Source: Typha latifolia
Taxonomy: Eukaryota > Streptophyta > Magnoliopsida > Poales > Typhaceae
Length of the DNA stretch: 64,000 nt
NCBI GenBank assembly: GCA_019914945.1
Contig: CM034105.1
Span: forward strand, 4,526,001-4,590,000
Direction of reading: 5' to 3'
Shown here: one piece after another, positions 50,208-63,584 of the stretch
Position numbering within the stretch: the stretch's first letter is position 1
Layout: every line of letters begins with the position of its first letter
The notes under the pieces: generated by a model
Told to the model about the DNA's origin: nothing
What the model saw: the letters and a program-made list of their open reading frames with translations, nothing else
Database searches by the model: none
Position numbers and translations under genes: made by a program

Positions 50208-52490
50208 CTAAGTTAACCCTTTACCTGGAAAGACCTCTTGCTTTATATGATCATTATCCAACCATTCCCTTGCATTATTTCTTTCTTTTGAAACGATTGG
50301 ATCCTTCTCTTTCGCTATCTTTCGATCCTTCATTCTTACATTAAATTGTACATAAACAAGATCATTTAGCATCTTCACTTCCAATCTATTTCTCATCTTT
50401 GCATGAATCTGAAATCAAAGACCAAATCAATTTGATAATAGAATTCATCAATTTAGCTTAGTCAATACAATGATTAATGATATATTACACATTCAAAAGA
50501 GCTCCAATTTCTTTCACATTTTGAGGAGCTACATATTAAATTAAGAATCTTAACTGCCATATATTTCAAATAGAGGGCATCGGCTCCATATACACTCCCC
50601 ACCAATGAACTATAACCATAAAAATTAAAAAGTAACTTAGTAACATACAAAGAATAAAACTGTAAAAGACATGTTTTACACTTTTACAATATATGCTAAT
50701 TAATAATTATTACCTGGGTTGAATTAATCATTATTAACTTCTCTTGTTAATCTTGCTAGCGATCTCCCAAATATCCTAGTGGCATCCTTATATGCTTTCA
50801 TCTCCATATTTGAAATGTGAATTTGAATGGCTTGATCTGGATAAAAGTTCTCAATACAACTAGAAACACCGTCCATTACATTAAAGTTAGTCTCTATCTC
50901 ATCTAAATCTCTATAAAAATAGTATGGATTTAAGTAATATGCAGCAGCGTGGAGATGTGTATCAAGCTTTCCATTTATGTAGTGATCAATTGCATCTAGA
51001 AAAGGCTCGAGAGATGTCTCATTATTATTGAAAATATTTTTTATTTCTTTCTTTGACATCTTTCAACCCACCATATATGAATCCCATTGGTGGCTTTCTT
51101 TCACCATCAACAACTCGTAGCAATTTCCCCAAAGGAGTGAACACTTTAACTGCTAATGACATTTGCCTCCAAAATTGGTTATTGAGGATAGTAGAATAAA
51201 CCCTCTTTCCTTTTGCAGTTTTTGACCATTTGCAACTTAAAAATTCATCAGAAGTAAACATAAGCCTTAATTTCTCTTTCTTCTCCAAAAGACTCTGTAA
51301 TGTGAGAAATGAAGTGGGAAATTTTATAACCTCGGGTCTCACGATCTTCCTTTTTTGTGTAAACTGACGCATCAAACTCAACGTTTTGTGATGTCCTTAA
51401 ATGAACATAGTGATTTCCCTTCCACGTTCAATTGAACCTTTAATTCTTCCTTCCTTTGATATCATCTCTAATATCAAATCTATACAATGGGCAGCACAAG
51501 ATGTCCAATATATACGAGGATAGTTTTGCTTTAGCAACCGCGCGGCTGCTAAATTAGCAGCATCATTATCAGTCACAACTTAAAGTACATTTTCCTCATC
51601 CACTTCCTTGATACTCTCAAGAACAATATTATGGATGTATTCACCTGTATGTGAATCATTAGAACAATCAACTAAACGTAGAAAACTAACCCCCAGCTCA
51701 CAATTGATACATAAATTCATAATGCTTCTTTTTCGATTTGTCCAAGCGTCAATTAAAATGGAGCAGCAATTTTTCTTCCATGCAGCTCTATGCTTCTCCA
51801 AATCATCATTTATTTTAGCCACTTGCTTCTTCAAAAGTGGCTCACATAACTCATGCATAGTTGCGGCTTGAACCCCGGACCATACTGACCAACTGCTTCC
51901 ATCAATACATGAAATGATTTATCAGTAACAACATTAAAGAGAATGCCACACTTATAAACCCAATGAGCTAAGTACATTAGCACCCTATCTCTTTGTTCTT
52001 TTGCAAAAGCATCTTTTATACTTGTCTGTACCATCTTCCTCCACTCTCTAATTGAAACTTCTGGATTAATAGATGTATATTTGTCTAAAGGATCTCTACT
52101 CCTTGGCCTTTTACTTCCAACTTCTAAAATTTCTGGATCTTCCCGTTCTCCAAATATATTTACTTCTGCTCTCAATTCTGCTTCCTCTTATGATTTATCC
52201 TCATTTCTTTTTTTGTCCCCCTCTATATGCTCTTTAATAACTTTTTTTGCCTCATTTGTAGCTTTTGGATAAGGCGCAACATCACATCTAACATGAGCAA
52301 TATACTTCTTGAATCTACTAATTCCTCCCTTAGTAACCTTCCCACAAAATCTATATTTCACCGTGTTGGCATCAATTTTATTTGGAAGGTATCCATATTG
52401 CCATCCTAGATCATTGGAGCCAACAAGCACAAAAAATTCAGATGAAGTTGACCTAACCACAGACGGTGTTTGACAGGAATTAGTGGTCAT
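50208..52490 (-). pseudogene. hAT transposase, broken
   Basis: From 52490 downward: a BED-type zinc-finger region (YRFCGKVTKGGISRFKKYIA, then HVRCD), an in-frame TAA at 52190, the DUF659 region (CCSILIDAWTNRKRS at about 51760; VVTDNDAANLAAARLL at about 51570 just after another TAA at 51580), a further TAA near 51400, then FGRSLARLTREVNND at 50770-50727. The hAT dimerisation domain is at about 50614-50488 (WWGVY then GADALYLKYMAVKILNL and CERNWSSFE). A final exon starts at about 50411 with IHAKMRNRLEVK after a TTTCAG acceptor. Frameshifts are visible near 51856, 51050 and 50604. At least three stops and three frameshifts make it inactive. Confidence 0.88.
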
Positions 52491-53319
52491 ATATGACTAC
52501 CTGTATTCTGTAATAAAATTGGGCAAAAAACAAATATGATTGATAATTCATATTTCAGATTTAAAAACAGTAATTAATTACTGTTTTACCTTCTCCAGTA
52601 AAACAGATAGTCAGATATTTACTAATTATTGATTACTATTTACTCATTTACTTTCTAGTTAATACTTAATAACTTAATCCAGTAATTCACTAATTCAAGA
52701 GAAATGTTAGAAACAAATTAATACTAAAAGTTAACTCACTGTTAAATATTAATCAATAATCTTAATTTCTGAATTAATTAGAGGAATTAAGTAATAAGAA
52801 ACAGAGAAAAACATATTATCAGACAATTACTGAATTAATTTCTGAATCAAGTAATTAACAATCTTAATTAACAGAATCAGAGAAAAAATAGAAGAAATGA
52901 GGAATTAAGTAATAAGAAATAGAGAAAAACTGAAAAATATATTATCAGATAATTACTAAATTAATTTATGAATTAAGTAATTAACAATCATTAATAGATT
53001 ACTAATTAACATTCAAGTATTCAATAGATTAGCAGAATAGCAGATAACTACTTCAATTAATTTCTAAATTAACTAGAGGAATTAAGTAATAAGAAACACT
53101 GAAACAAAGAAAAACTGAAAAACATATTATCAGATAATTACTAAATTAATTTCTGAATTAAGTAATTAACAGATTAAGTGATTAACTAATTAACGAACAT
53201 ATTATCATTATTATCAGATAATCACTAAGTCACTAACAAATTAAGATTTAACTACTTTAGGCAAAATTGAAAATTTAAAAAAAATTAAAAATACTTCAGT
53301 GTGAGACATAGTGAAACTG

Positions 53320-53610
53320 TGAGAGAGGAGTGAGAGAGAGAGAGAGAGGGAGAGAGTGAAAGAGAGTGAGATTGTGAGAGAGTGAGAGAGTGAGAGAGAG
53401 AGGCCCATACCTCTGCAGTCGGCCGTGGAGCGAATGTTGCCGCAAGCCAGAGAGAGAGGTGCCGCGAGAGTGGGCACAGCGAGAGAGAGGGCGCAGCGAG
53501 AGAGAGAGGATGCATCGAGAGAGAGAGAGAGAGGGCGCAGCGAGAGAGAGATTAGGGATTTAGGGATTTTAGCGAGAGAGAGAGGGCGCAACGAGTAGCG
53601 AGAGAGAGAA
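53320..53610. repeat. GA-rich block with GGCGCAGCGAGAG repeats inside the hAT element
   Basis: Long GAGAGA runs are interrupted by GGGCGCAGCGAGAG repeated at about 53488, 53532 and (as GGGCGCAACGAG) 53583. Leu/Ser frames on the minus strand are artefacts of this. Confidence 0.8.
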
Positions 53611-53862
53611 GAACATTTTATATTAATTGTTAATGGTTAGTTTTTTCAATGGATATTAGATAATCCGATCCATTATAGAAAAACCCGATAGGGCGGGTTT
53701 GGCGGGCCGAACCGCCAACCCACCTTATCGGGCCGTGCGGCCCGCTAGCGCCTTTTGGCGCTTAGGCGGCAAACCGCCTTCTACGAGCGCCAAGAGGAAT
53801 GGCGGGGCGGCCGATGCACCGGCCTACCATGGCGGCCGCCAAGTCCGCTTTTCAATACATTG

Positions 53863-53870
53863 GTTCTACT
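53863..53870 (+). repeat. 8-bp target-site duplication, right (GTTCTACT)
   Basis: Exact copy of 49530-49537, directly next to the right terminal repeat. Confidence 0.93.
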
Positions 53871-56100
53871 GAAGATATGATAACTTCATCAGGAGCAATA
53901 TCAACTATCTGAAGAACAGCTCCTTCCATTTTTCTTAAGTGTCGATAAATTGCAAGATAACTGCGTATTCACTTTTCTATGAACTCCTTATTGATTTTGG
54001 ATGTTGTTATTCGTTGGAGTTCAATTGTCCACTAGTTTTGACTATGTAAAAACTTTACATCATCCCTCGTTAGTATAGACCTACTTTATACTTCACCCAA
54101 GCTTGATGATTGTAAGTCAAATAATGGTCTTTTTTGTGCATAAATTGATGTTGAAAACCTGATGGTTCCTATATCCTATCCTGGGATGATCCTTAACTTG
54201 ATTAGTAGGGGATATGGCTTTGGTTTGAAATTCATACTGCTGGAATTTGAAGCATAGGTGCTAAAATGATATCCTTCTCCATCTAATTCACTACTATTGT
54301 CTAGTTGTGTAAGCTACTAGAAATTAAACAATTAGACCTTGTTTTGTTTGATTCTAAATCCTGAATGTAGCTAACTGGCTCCATTTCTTAGTCATGATTT
54401 AGGTACCTTGAATTAAGCTAAGAAATAATGGTGTTTGATTGTGAACTAGCCTAAAGTATAACTATTACATTTGATGTTACCCAAAAAAAAATGAAAACGT
54501 GTTTGTTTTAGGGGAAAAGAGATGATATATAAAATTAATAGACCAAAATGCCCTTTGACTTTAATGATAAAGTTTAAAAATATTATATTTTTATCAATAA
54601 AGAGATTTTAATTGTAGACTTGTGGGCTGAAGCCCACAAGTGGCCTTACAAGCACATAAGCCTACAAGCGAGCTTACATGTTCTTTTTTTAAAAAAAAAA
54701 GTACATAAGGTTAATGTTGTTTTTTCTAAAATAATAATGTAAGGTTACTTTTCTTTTTATTATAAGACCGCGTTTAAGGCTACATTATTTTTTAAATATT
54801 TTTTTAAGAAGCTCTCATATTGCAAACTTTGTTAAAAAAAATAAAATAAAATTTTGCAGGCTTAGAACTCTTGTTGATTAAAAGCTCACAAGTCTGCAAT
54901 CACTCTATATTTTATTGCGACTTAGTAATTTTTAAATTTTTGAGGGAAATGTATTTATTTTGAAGGGAATTTAAAAATAAATGAGAGAAGATTCAAAATA
55001 GGGGTATCATTATTACTTCGATGTGACATGAAAAAGTAAAAAATATTTATTTTTTAAAGGAAAATTGAGTATGTGATATGAAAATAGTACAAAAATATTA
55101 TTACTAAATTTGTAAAATATAAATGTAAGTTAGCCATTTTAAATCTATCTATAAATCATATTAAATAATAAATATAATTTATCCACCGTTGTGTTTGAAT
55201 ATTTTTTTTCCACAATTTTTTTTGTCAGCCATGGTGAAAGAGAGTTTTTTTTAAAACATGTATTTTTTAAGGGTAGAGAGAGGAGGGAGAGGGGAGATAG
55301 AACATCGATAAGACATGAAAATAATAGATATAAGTCATTTCAAGAGTAAATTTGGAATATATTTGAATTCAAACTGGAAATATATTTTTTATTTTCTCTT
55401 TATTAGGGAGTTAACTTGATTAGGGATAAGCTGATGTTTGATTACTGAATGTGGTTAAGGGTCTCTGACCAAATTTAAGGATCCCCACTGAATTCAATTC
55501 AAACATGGGTTTAGAAAATGAGACTTGGTGATTTGATCAGATTTTATTTTGCTTTTGACAAAGCTTGATGTAGTGTAAGGCTAGATATATGAAACAACCT
55601 TGCTGAACTGGCATTTTCAATGTCAAGATAAAATAATAACTAGGTAGGTTAGAGAAGGTATTAGAAAGAGATCTTGATTGAGGATGCTCAACCAATGGAA
55701 AAGATATGATTGTTGACAAAGGCACTCTCACAAGTGCTAAAGAAAGAGGTGTCTTTGCGCCAGATGGCTCCTTCCTATGCTATGTCTGGGGAGGGAAAGA
55801 TGTATGAAACCTTGCCCTATTATTTTGAAGGCCCTTAAACCCTTGTCCATTTTGGGTGCAAAGACAAGCTTTTACTGTCACACTAAGTTTTTGTTGCCAT
55901 ACCTTTATAACTTTCCCATTCACCTCCAAACATCTATCCATTTGGTATCTTATTAATAGCAGAGGCTTGCTGTTTGATTATGTGTTACTGCTGTTACAAT
56001 ACACATATAATACTTAGGTGCAAATAATTAACATTTGACTGCATCTGCTTCATATTTGCATAAACTTTGAAACTTAAACATGTGTTTGCTTTTGAAACAG
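53871..56100 (+). other. Rest of the inferred PUB4 leader intron
   Basis: AT-rich with no coding potential. It ends in a clean acceptor TTTTGAAACAG at 56100, six bases before the ATG. Confidence 0.5.
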
Positions 56101-56105
56101 GTGCA

Positions 56106-59100
56106 ATGGAGATATCGTTGCTCAAGAATTTGCTTGAAGGGATCTCGAATTTTGAGCTTGTATCTTCCAGCAACTCTGTTAGATTCAAGCTAGTCCCAAA
56201 ATATTGCCGAAAAATTGACGAGATATTGGATTGTCTGAAACCTATGTTTGATGAGTCTGTTCATAAGATACCTCCAAATGAGGAGCTGAATAAGGTGATG
56301 GAAGAATTGGATGCTTGTATTAGGGAAGCTCAGGAACTTGTTGGGAATTGGCACCAGATGACAAGCAAAGTTTTTTTTGTATGTCATAAATGTCGACTCA
56401 CCTTATTCTTTTTTCTTTAGTTTTGTGCTATATATATTTATATTTATATATGATGCTATAATGAGAAATTTTTCATGTGGTAACGTTCAGATTATTTCTG
56501 GTTCCAGTTATTGCTTGACTTGATTTCAGATGTATTGTTACATAGATAACTTGGCGATCTTCGTTTTGCTCTCTCCAATTATGCAAATCTATTATTTGCT
56601 ATCAGTAAGGCATGAAAGGTCCTCCACTATTCTATTAAATAGGTGGGGTAAAGTTAGTTATGACTTAATTTTAAAAAACCTTTTAAAAAGGTACCACTTA
56701 TTTTGATAGCGGATAGTATTTAGGTTTTGTAGAGCTCTTGTTTCTCCATGCTATCTGTTTTGAAATTCATTATAGATACTCTTGTGGTCATGCAACAAAA
56801 AGGGGAAAAAGAAACTCCAATTTTTTCAAGTGGTAGATTTTCCTGTTATACCTCGCTGAATTTTGTGTTGGGAAGGATTGTATTACTTTTGTGACTTTTG
56901 TCTCTAAAACCGCAATCTGCATGAAAGTCTAATTCTAGATACTCATGTCGGTTTTTTTCCACTTCTGAATGGCACAAGAATAATCAAACCAATGATCTTT
57001 GTTATTTTTGGACCTATTTGTGCTTTACGTCACATTGAAGAATTGGTTGATTATGAGTTAACCCATGATGTTATTGGCAACTCTCCTGTGTTAGTGTAAA
57101 ATATTACCAATCATTGACATTTTATTTTTCTGATTCCTAGTTCTGGATTCATTCTTTCCATGGAGAGACCATGGAGACCAAAATATGAAGGAGAATAACA
57201 GGACATATGTTATTGTTTAATCCATTCCTCCTGGTGTTTCAAAGCAACTGTGCATATGCACAAGTTGAAGTCCATGCTACATTTGATGTGCTTTTCCATG
57301 AATGTGTTTTGTCTTATAAATGTGTGTTGCATGATTGAGTCCGGGTTCATTTGCTTCCTTCCTGTTTTATTTTATTTTATTTTTATTTTATCTACGAATG
57401 TGTGTTGATTTGCTTATATGGTTGTCTTATGCTGTTCTCGGTGAAGATCAAGTCTGGCTTAAGGTTTACTTCTGTGAATTGTGAAAGAACTTTGCATACT
57501 CTGAAGTACTAATGGGGACCTTAATGAGTTTTTGCAGGTATTACAAATTGAGTCAGTAATTGCAAAGATTCATGCATATTCACTTAAGATATGCAAACTA
57601 GTCGATTCTTTACTTCTATCCCCTGCTGCTAACTGTACTTCAACCTGCATTGAGGTAATGAAATATTTATAATGCTCAAACATTTTGCCTTTTATTTTTC
57701 TTTCATAACTATTAGATATTTATGTATTCTGAGTTCTTATGGAGGAAGTTCACTTCATACAGAGACTTCAGCACATCCATTATGATCAAATGTCTGTTAT
57801 CATCAAGGAGGCTATGACAGAACTGATAGAGAAAATTACACCAAGATCTGAGAGTTTGGCAAAAATTTCAACCTCTTTGAGCTTGTCAACAAATCAGGAA
57901 TTATTGATGGAGGCTGTTGCACTTGAGAAGCTTAAAACAAAGACCGGCCATGGTGAAAACCATCTAGAATTGGAACATGTCGATCAGATACTTGCACTCA
58001 TCAACCATATGCATGAGTGCCTTGTCAAGGAAAAGCAGTTGCACAGCATTAAAGGAGTTCCTATTCCGACTGATTTTTGCTGTCCACTCTCCCTGGAATT
58101 GATGTCTGATCCAGTCATTGTGGCATCGGGTCAAACATACGAGCGAGCTTTCATTAAGAAATGGCTTGAGCAGGGTTTTAGCATTTGTCCCAAGACACGT
58201 CAAACACTTGGACATACCAACTTGATTCCTAATTACACTGTCAAAGCCTTGATTGCAAACTGGTGCGAGTCAAATGACATTAAGCTACCTGATCCAATGA
58301 AATCTGTAATTCTGAATCTTCCTTCTGCTTTTCTCTCTCCTTCAGACTCCGGTCTTGATAGTGTTCCTCATTCTGGTCATTCTCCTAGAGCTAACCATCC
58401 AAGATCACCAGAATCTAACCAGTTGATCATGAATTCCCATAAAAATTTATATTCCTCTAATGGGGGCAATCAGAACTCTTTTCTGCACGAGAACCCAATG
58501 TCTCCTAGTCATCTTCTCCATTCGCAAACTGTGAATGGTTGTGAGGACAATGTTACAGCACTACCGGTAGGAAATTCTGAAGCAAAGAACGAAACAAGGC
58601 TATCTAGCTTGGAAGATATGATTGTTGGTTCTGGTGGCGAGACTTCCAACCAGTCAGAGGATAATTTCCAGGCCTCTAATGTTGATGTGCAATCCCAGGG
58701 CAACAACTGTAATTCCTCTGCTTCTGGTGCTGTTTTAGCTGGTGATCATCTTCAGGGGTCATCTGAGGCCAACTCAGTGTCACGGGTTTCAAGTGATCTG
58801 ACACATGACAGCAGTGATGCATCAGGAGAAGTTACACAAGAGGCTCCAGTGTCCACTTCTCCCCAAAGGGAACCAGAATTCCTATCTAGATTGGCTGTGG
58901 CTCGTTCTAGAAGCCAATCAATTTGGCGACGCCCATCTGATAGGTACCCAAGGATCGTATCATCGCCATCTACAGATTCCAGACCCGACCTCTCTGGTGT
59001 TGAGACTCAAGTTCATAAGCTGATTGATGATTTAAAAAGTGATTCAATAGATGTGCAGAGAGAAGCAACATTAGAGCTGCGCCTTCTTGCCAAACACAAC

Positions 59101-61572
59101 ATGGAGAACAGGATTGTCATTGCAAAATGTGGAGCTATAAGCTTGTTGGTAGGACTTCTTTATTCACCGGACCAGAAGATCCAAGAGAATTCTGTAACAG
59201 CACTCCTGAACTTATCTATCAATGACAACAATAAGGCTGCCATTGCAAATGCGGATGCCATTGATCCTCTCATACATGTCCTTGAGACGGGGAATCCTGA
59301 GGCAAAAGAAAACTCGGCTGCAACTCTATTCAGCCTTTCAGTAATTGATGAGAATAAGTCTAGGATTGGACGATCTGGTGCTATAAGGCCTCTGATAGAA
59401 TTGTTGGGAAATGGCACTCCGCGAGGAAAGAAAGATGCTGCTACCGCATTGTATAACTTATCAATATTTCATGAGAACAAGATTCGCATTGTGCAGGCTG
59501 GAGCTGTGAGACACTTAGTAGAACTGATGGATCCAGCTGCTGGAATGGTTGACAAGGCTGTCGCTGTTTTGTCAAATCTTGCTACTATACCAGAAGGGAG
59601 GGATGCAATTGGCCGTGCAGGTGGGATTCCAGTACTTGTAGAGGTTGTTGAATTGGGATCTGCAAGAGGAAAGGAAAATGCTGCTGCAGCTTTGCTTCAT
59701 CTCTGTACAAATAGTAACAGATTTTGTAGTCTAGTCCTTCAAGAAGGTGCTGTACCACCATTGGTAGCATTGTCACAATCAGGCACAGCACGCGCAAAAG
59801 AAAAGGTATAATTTTTGTTTTACTTTTGTTTTTTTTTTGGACTTCATGTGGCACAAATCAGAACTTCAGTTCTCATATCTAGCTTTTCCAGTTTTGCATT
59901 TTTTTTTACCTAGGTAGTCTAATTTGCTAGCTATTTGTGGCTTTATAGGTTAGCATATATTCTTATAATAGTTGGCTGTGACATTTCTGTTTAACACTTT
60001 CTTTTGAACATATCTTGTATCTTGTATAAATTGTCTCTGTATGCATTTTTATGCATGGTATGTTATTTTGTTGTATCCCAGTTATAGCATATTAAGTAAT
60101 TCCTCTTTCTACTTGTCACCGTATGTGGTGCTTTCCATACTTTTGAATCATGTTAATGTTATGACTCTTCAACTGGGTTGTAACAGAAATTCTTTTTTCT
60201 AATCATTGAATCAGCTTAGTTCATTTAACTTACCTTGCCCATAGCTTAGTATCTGAGTTTTACTCTTTTGGTATAGGAGTATTGAAAGATAGATTAATCT
60301 TTTCTTCTCCATTGAGTTAAGATCGTATCTTTTAGTATTAGTAGAAGTTGAGTTATGTCATTAAAAGAATGGCACATAGTTAGTTGCAGGTGAATAGCAA
60401 GTTCAATATTCAATGTTGCCCAAAGGCATAAAGCAAATAGATTTCTTAAATTTTGTAAAGGAAGTGCGACTTCACCTACAACCAAGTGAGCATAATGGAC
60501 TGTTAAAGCTTTGAAAGCTTATCGATAATCATTTTCATTGATTATAGTGATTGAGATATCATCTATGGCAATCTTATTTTTGGCTGCTCACATAATGTGT
60601 ACTCTTCACAGCTGCTTCATATTGTAATTGAAAGTCCTTTATGCGAGTTTGTCACTGGAGATAGCTGAAAAGGAGATCACAATATTAAAGAATTTGTCAC
60701 TTATTACAAGCCAGAGGTTCTTCAAAATGGACACTTTTGTGGTGCTTGCTCAGGATGTTGCATTCTCAAAGATTGACCTAGAAATTTTATGGTGTCTGCT
60801 CATTTGAGCTTCATTTGACCTATTTTTTCTTACCAAATCTTTCAGTTCCATTACACTTGCATGTTGCATGTACTTTGTCTTGATTTTTGACAAGTGCCTT
60901 CATCTGATTTTGGTGAGTGGATATTGGACAAGTCAGAACCACTTTGAGGTTGAAATTTACCTATGATGACTATTTAGTTTTAGACATCTCTTCAGAACCC
61001 AACCATGCGGATTCTTGGAACTTGACTTTGGATCTTTAAAGTTCAATTGCAAAGTCAAGCAGGGTCACTTTGGCTGCTTTTAAACTTCGGCTGAATTCAA
61101 TAGTCTATAGCTCAGATGTTTCATTGCTGATGATATGCTAGTTAATCTGATGATATACAGCTTAAAGGTCCTAGTAGATGATCTTGTAGGCTCTGCGGTC
61201 TAGTAGATTATATGACTCTTCAGACCAGTGGTTGCTGATCTAACTTGTTGGCAGGATGTAGAGAGTGAGCATATTTAAGACTCAGCAAAGTCTGTCTTCC
61301 CCCATTTGTTTACGATTGCTATCTGTGCAAATCTTTTGCTTTTGGCTTGTAAAACAAGTCACAGTTTTACCAAATCAGAAGAGAGAAAAAATAAGAAAGC
61401 AACTTAGCTTAAACAATTTGACGACTGCATGATTTTTCTTCTTCTTCTTGTGTAAATTACTTGAATAATTGGTTACTCTTAATAAATCAGGCCTCTTCTT
61501 TATGCTTTGTAGGCTCAAGCTCTTCTAAGCTATTTCCGGAACCAACGGCATGGCAATGCAGGGAGAGGGTGA
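56106..61572 (+). CDS. PUB4: U-box/ARM-repeat E3 ubiquitin ligase, PUB4-like
   Basis: Four coding exons: 56106-56378, 57538-57654, 57745-59805 and 61513-61572, all phase 0 with GT-AG introns, giving 836 aa (Arabidopsis PUB4 is about 830). Residues 1-220 are the U-box N-terminal domain (MEISLLKNLLEG; WHQMTSKVFF; VLQIESVIAKI). The U-box is at about 237-310 (PTDFCCPLSLELMSDPVIVA, GQTYERAFIKKW, CPKTRQTL, LIPNYTVKALIANWCE). Residues 315-545 are a Ser/Asn-rich linker. ARM repeats fill about 548-825 (NSVTALLNLSINDNNK, ENSAATLFSLSVIDENK, KKDAATALYNLSIFHENK, ENAAAALLHLC). The last exon encodes AQALLSYFRNQRHGNAGRG, the typical PUB4 C-terminus. It catalyses ubiquitin transfer; PUB4 proteins act with receptor kinases in meristem, root, tapetum and immune signalling. 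The start ATG is six bases after the acceptor at 56100; the leader exon is probably at 48.4 kb. Confidence 0.93.
59806..61512 (+). other. Last PUB4 intron (1.7 kb)
   Basis: Separates 2-kb exon 3 from a 60-nt final coding exon. AT-rich, ends in CTTTGTAG. Nothing else is recognised. Confidence 0.8.
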
Positions 61573-63584
61573 TGTTGAAAGAAGTTTCCTAGAATGCTGA
61601 GAGTGCAGTTTTATGTAATTGTGATTTTTTCCCCTATTTTTGGTAAAAATATGTAACTGTGAGGTGGGTTCTAATTGTTTCTGGCGGCAACTGGTGTCCT
61701 GAGTTATGAATGCTAGTCTTGTAGTTTGCTTTCACATTAACTGCATCAAGCAATTGTTTCCTTGTAAAAAGACTGATCTGTATAGTGGTTATGGCTGTTA
61801 ATTCTTTGTTCTTTTGATACTGTAGTACATGCATTTCCGTTCAATATTTAAACTCTTTTTTTCTTTTTTCTTTTTTTTTCTTTTCTTTTTTTCTTTTTCT
61901 TTTTTGCACACAAATTTGTACCCTCGGCCAAGCAAATTTGTGCAGTTTCTGTTGTCCATATGTGATTCAACTCTTGGAAATTCTTTGGCATCTTCAGTAG
62001 GTCATCTGTTATCGTGTCATTAATTCCCCTTTTACATTGCCTTTTTCCAAAGAGTTTTAGAGGATTAGGCAGTATATCTGCTGTTTGATTTCAGTCGCTT
62101 TGCCTCAAATTGGAACCCTGCTTGAAATAGCATTGGAGCTCTCATTCCATCGAGTTTCCTCGCACCTCTAAGTCCAAGACTTGCTCCAATTTCAACCTGC
62201 TAAAAGTTAGCTTACCACTGAGATGAAGTAAAACATAACTTGCATAACAACAACAAAGATTCCTGTTATTTTATCTCTGGTTAACTTGCATTGAAGTCTT
62301 AACAGAGCTTGCTTGCAAAATAAAAAGCTAATAGGCCGGGGATATTATATGTGAATGAAAAGCTGCTTCGTGACAAATGATGCAATGCAAAGCTACTTCC
62401 AAACCAAGGATCTAGCAAACAGATGCAGTAATCTGCATGAAAATTTTCCTAAAACAAAAGAGGCACATCTTGGATTATTTACAAGTACTTAAGTTACATC
62501 CAAAGGAGAGAAAGAATTCCTAAACCTTCGTGACCCATTCATCTATAAGAACATACTTACAGAATCAACTCAGTAACTAAGTATTGAGGCTATCGCTTAG
62601 GGGCTAAGGCCGGGCCTGAGTATTCAAGACATACTACTGCTACCAACTACCTACTCCAAACAAGACACAGGTAGAGGTGACAAAAGTTGACCCCACCTAG
62701 TAACCCAACAGGGTGACCTAACTTTTAAATAGGTTTAGGTAATAAATAGGTTTAGGTAATAAATGGGTTCTAACCTTGTAATTGAATGAGTTGTGTTTGT
62801 GTTTAGTACCTCAACCGATTTAACCATCAACTCTTTTATGACACAACAATCATTTTATGATCCGACTAACTTATTCATGGCCAGATTAACTCATTTATAA
62901 CCCAATTGTTTATAATTTAAAAAACTCTTTTATGACTCGACTAGCCCCTTTATTATTCAAAAAATTAATATTTATAATTTTAAAAAACTCATTTATAACC
63001 CGAATAACTTATATAAATTTAAGTAAATTGTGTTACGTGATAACACTTTATAATCCGTTTAATAAATTGATCGTATTTATGTTTAGAAATCTACTTTGTG
63101 CTTGCTTTTGCATTATCATAATCCGACCAGAACTTGGCTATAACATCCTTAGGGTTGGGCCTAAGTCTTTATAAATTAATTGCTGAATAAGACAGAGATT
63201 TATATAATAATATGTTTTAGTGATTGAGATAGCAACTTTATAAATCGCTTTATGTGAAAACAAAGAAATCTACGTGGCAGCTTAAACTATAGTTGACCAA
63301 CCATAGAAGGGTAATAAGTTTGGTGAAGAATAGCAAAGGGGTAAAAAAAAAAAAAAAAAATTTCTAATAATCTTCATTAAAATGGAATCAGAGAATTCTA
63401 CTACTTAGATCTCAATCCTCTATGCAGAGATAAATGAAAAGTCTCATCTTTATTCAATTCAACATCTTAATTGCAAATTTTGCAATACAATAGCACAAGA
63501 TCCTTAAACCACAAACACAAAATTATAAAGCATAATTGCAATAAGAAGAATGGCAATCACCATCACAATTTTTCAAAGCATGCC
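61573..63584. other. 3' flank of PUB4 and intergenic DNA
   Basis: The PUB4 3' UTR lies at the left; a T-rich tract is at 61855-61905 and a poly-A tract at about 63342-63360. Degenerate AACCCA/GACTCG repeats (62690-63010) look like transposon remains. The last part must hold the 3' UTR of the minus-strand DUF538 gene. Confidence 0.5.

Larger units (their letters stand above)
49538..53862 (-). mobile_element. hAT-superfamily DNA transposon, complete ends
   Basis: A 4325-bp element bounded by imperfect terminal inverted repeats: CAATGTTTTGAAAGGCGG at 49538-49555, and on the opposite strand CAATGTATTGAAAAGCGG ending at 53862 (16 of 18 match). It is flanked by the perfect 8-bp duplication GTTCTACT. 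The interior has a broken transposase on the minus strand (50208-52490), GCGG/GGCCG-rich subterminal DNA at both ends, AATTCACAACCATAATAACA repeats near the left end and a GA-rich block (53320-53610) near the right, 5', end. Autonomy is lost, but the ends could still be moved if a related transposase exists. Confidence 0.93.

Noticed and set aside
53241..53591. Minus-strand Ser/Leu frame at the hAT 5' end as a transposase N-terminus
   Set aside because: Low-complexity translation of GA repeats; the recognisable transposase starts at 52490.
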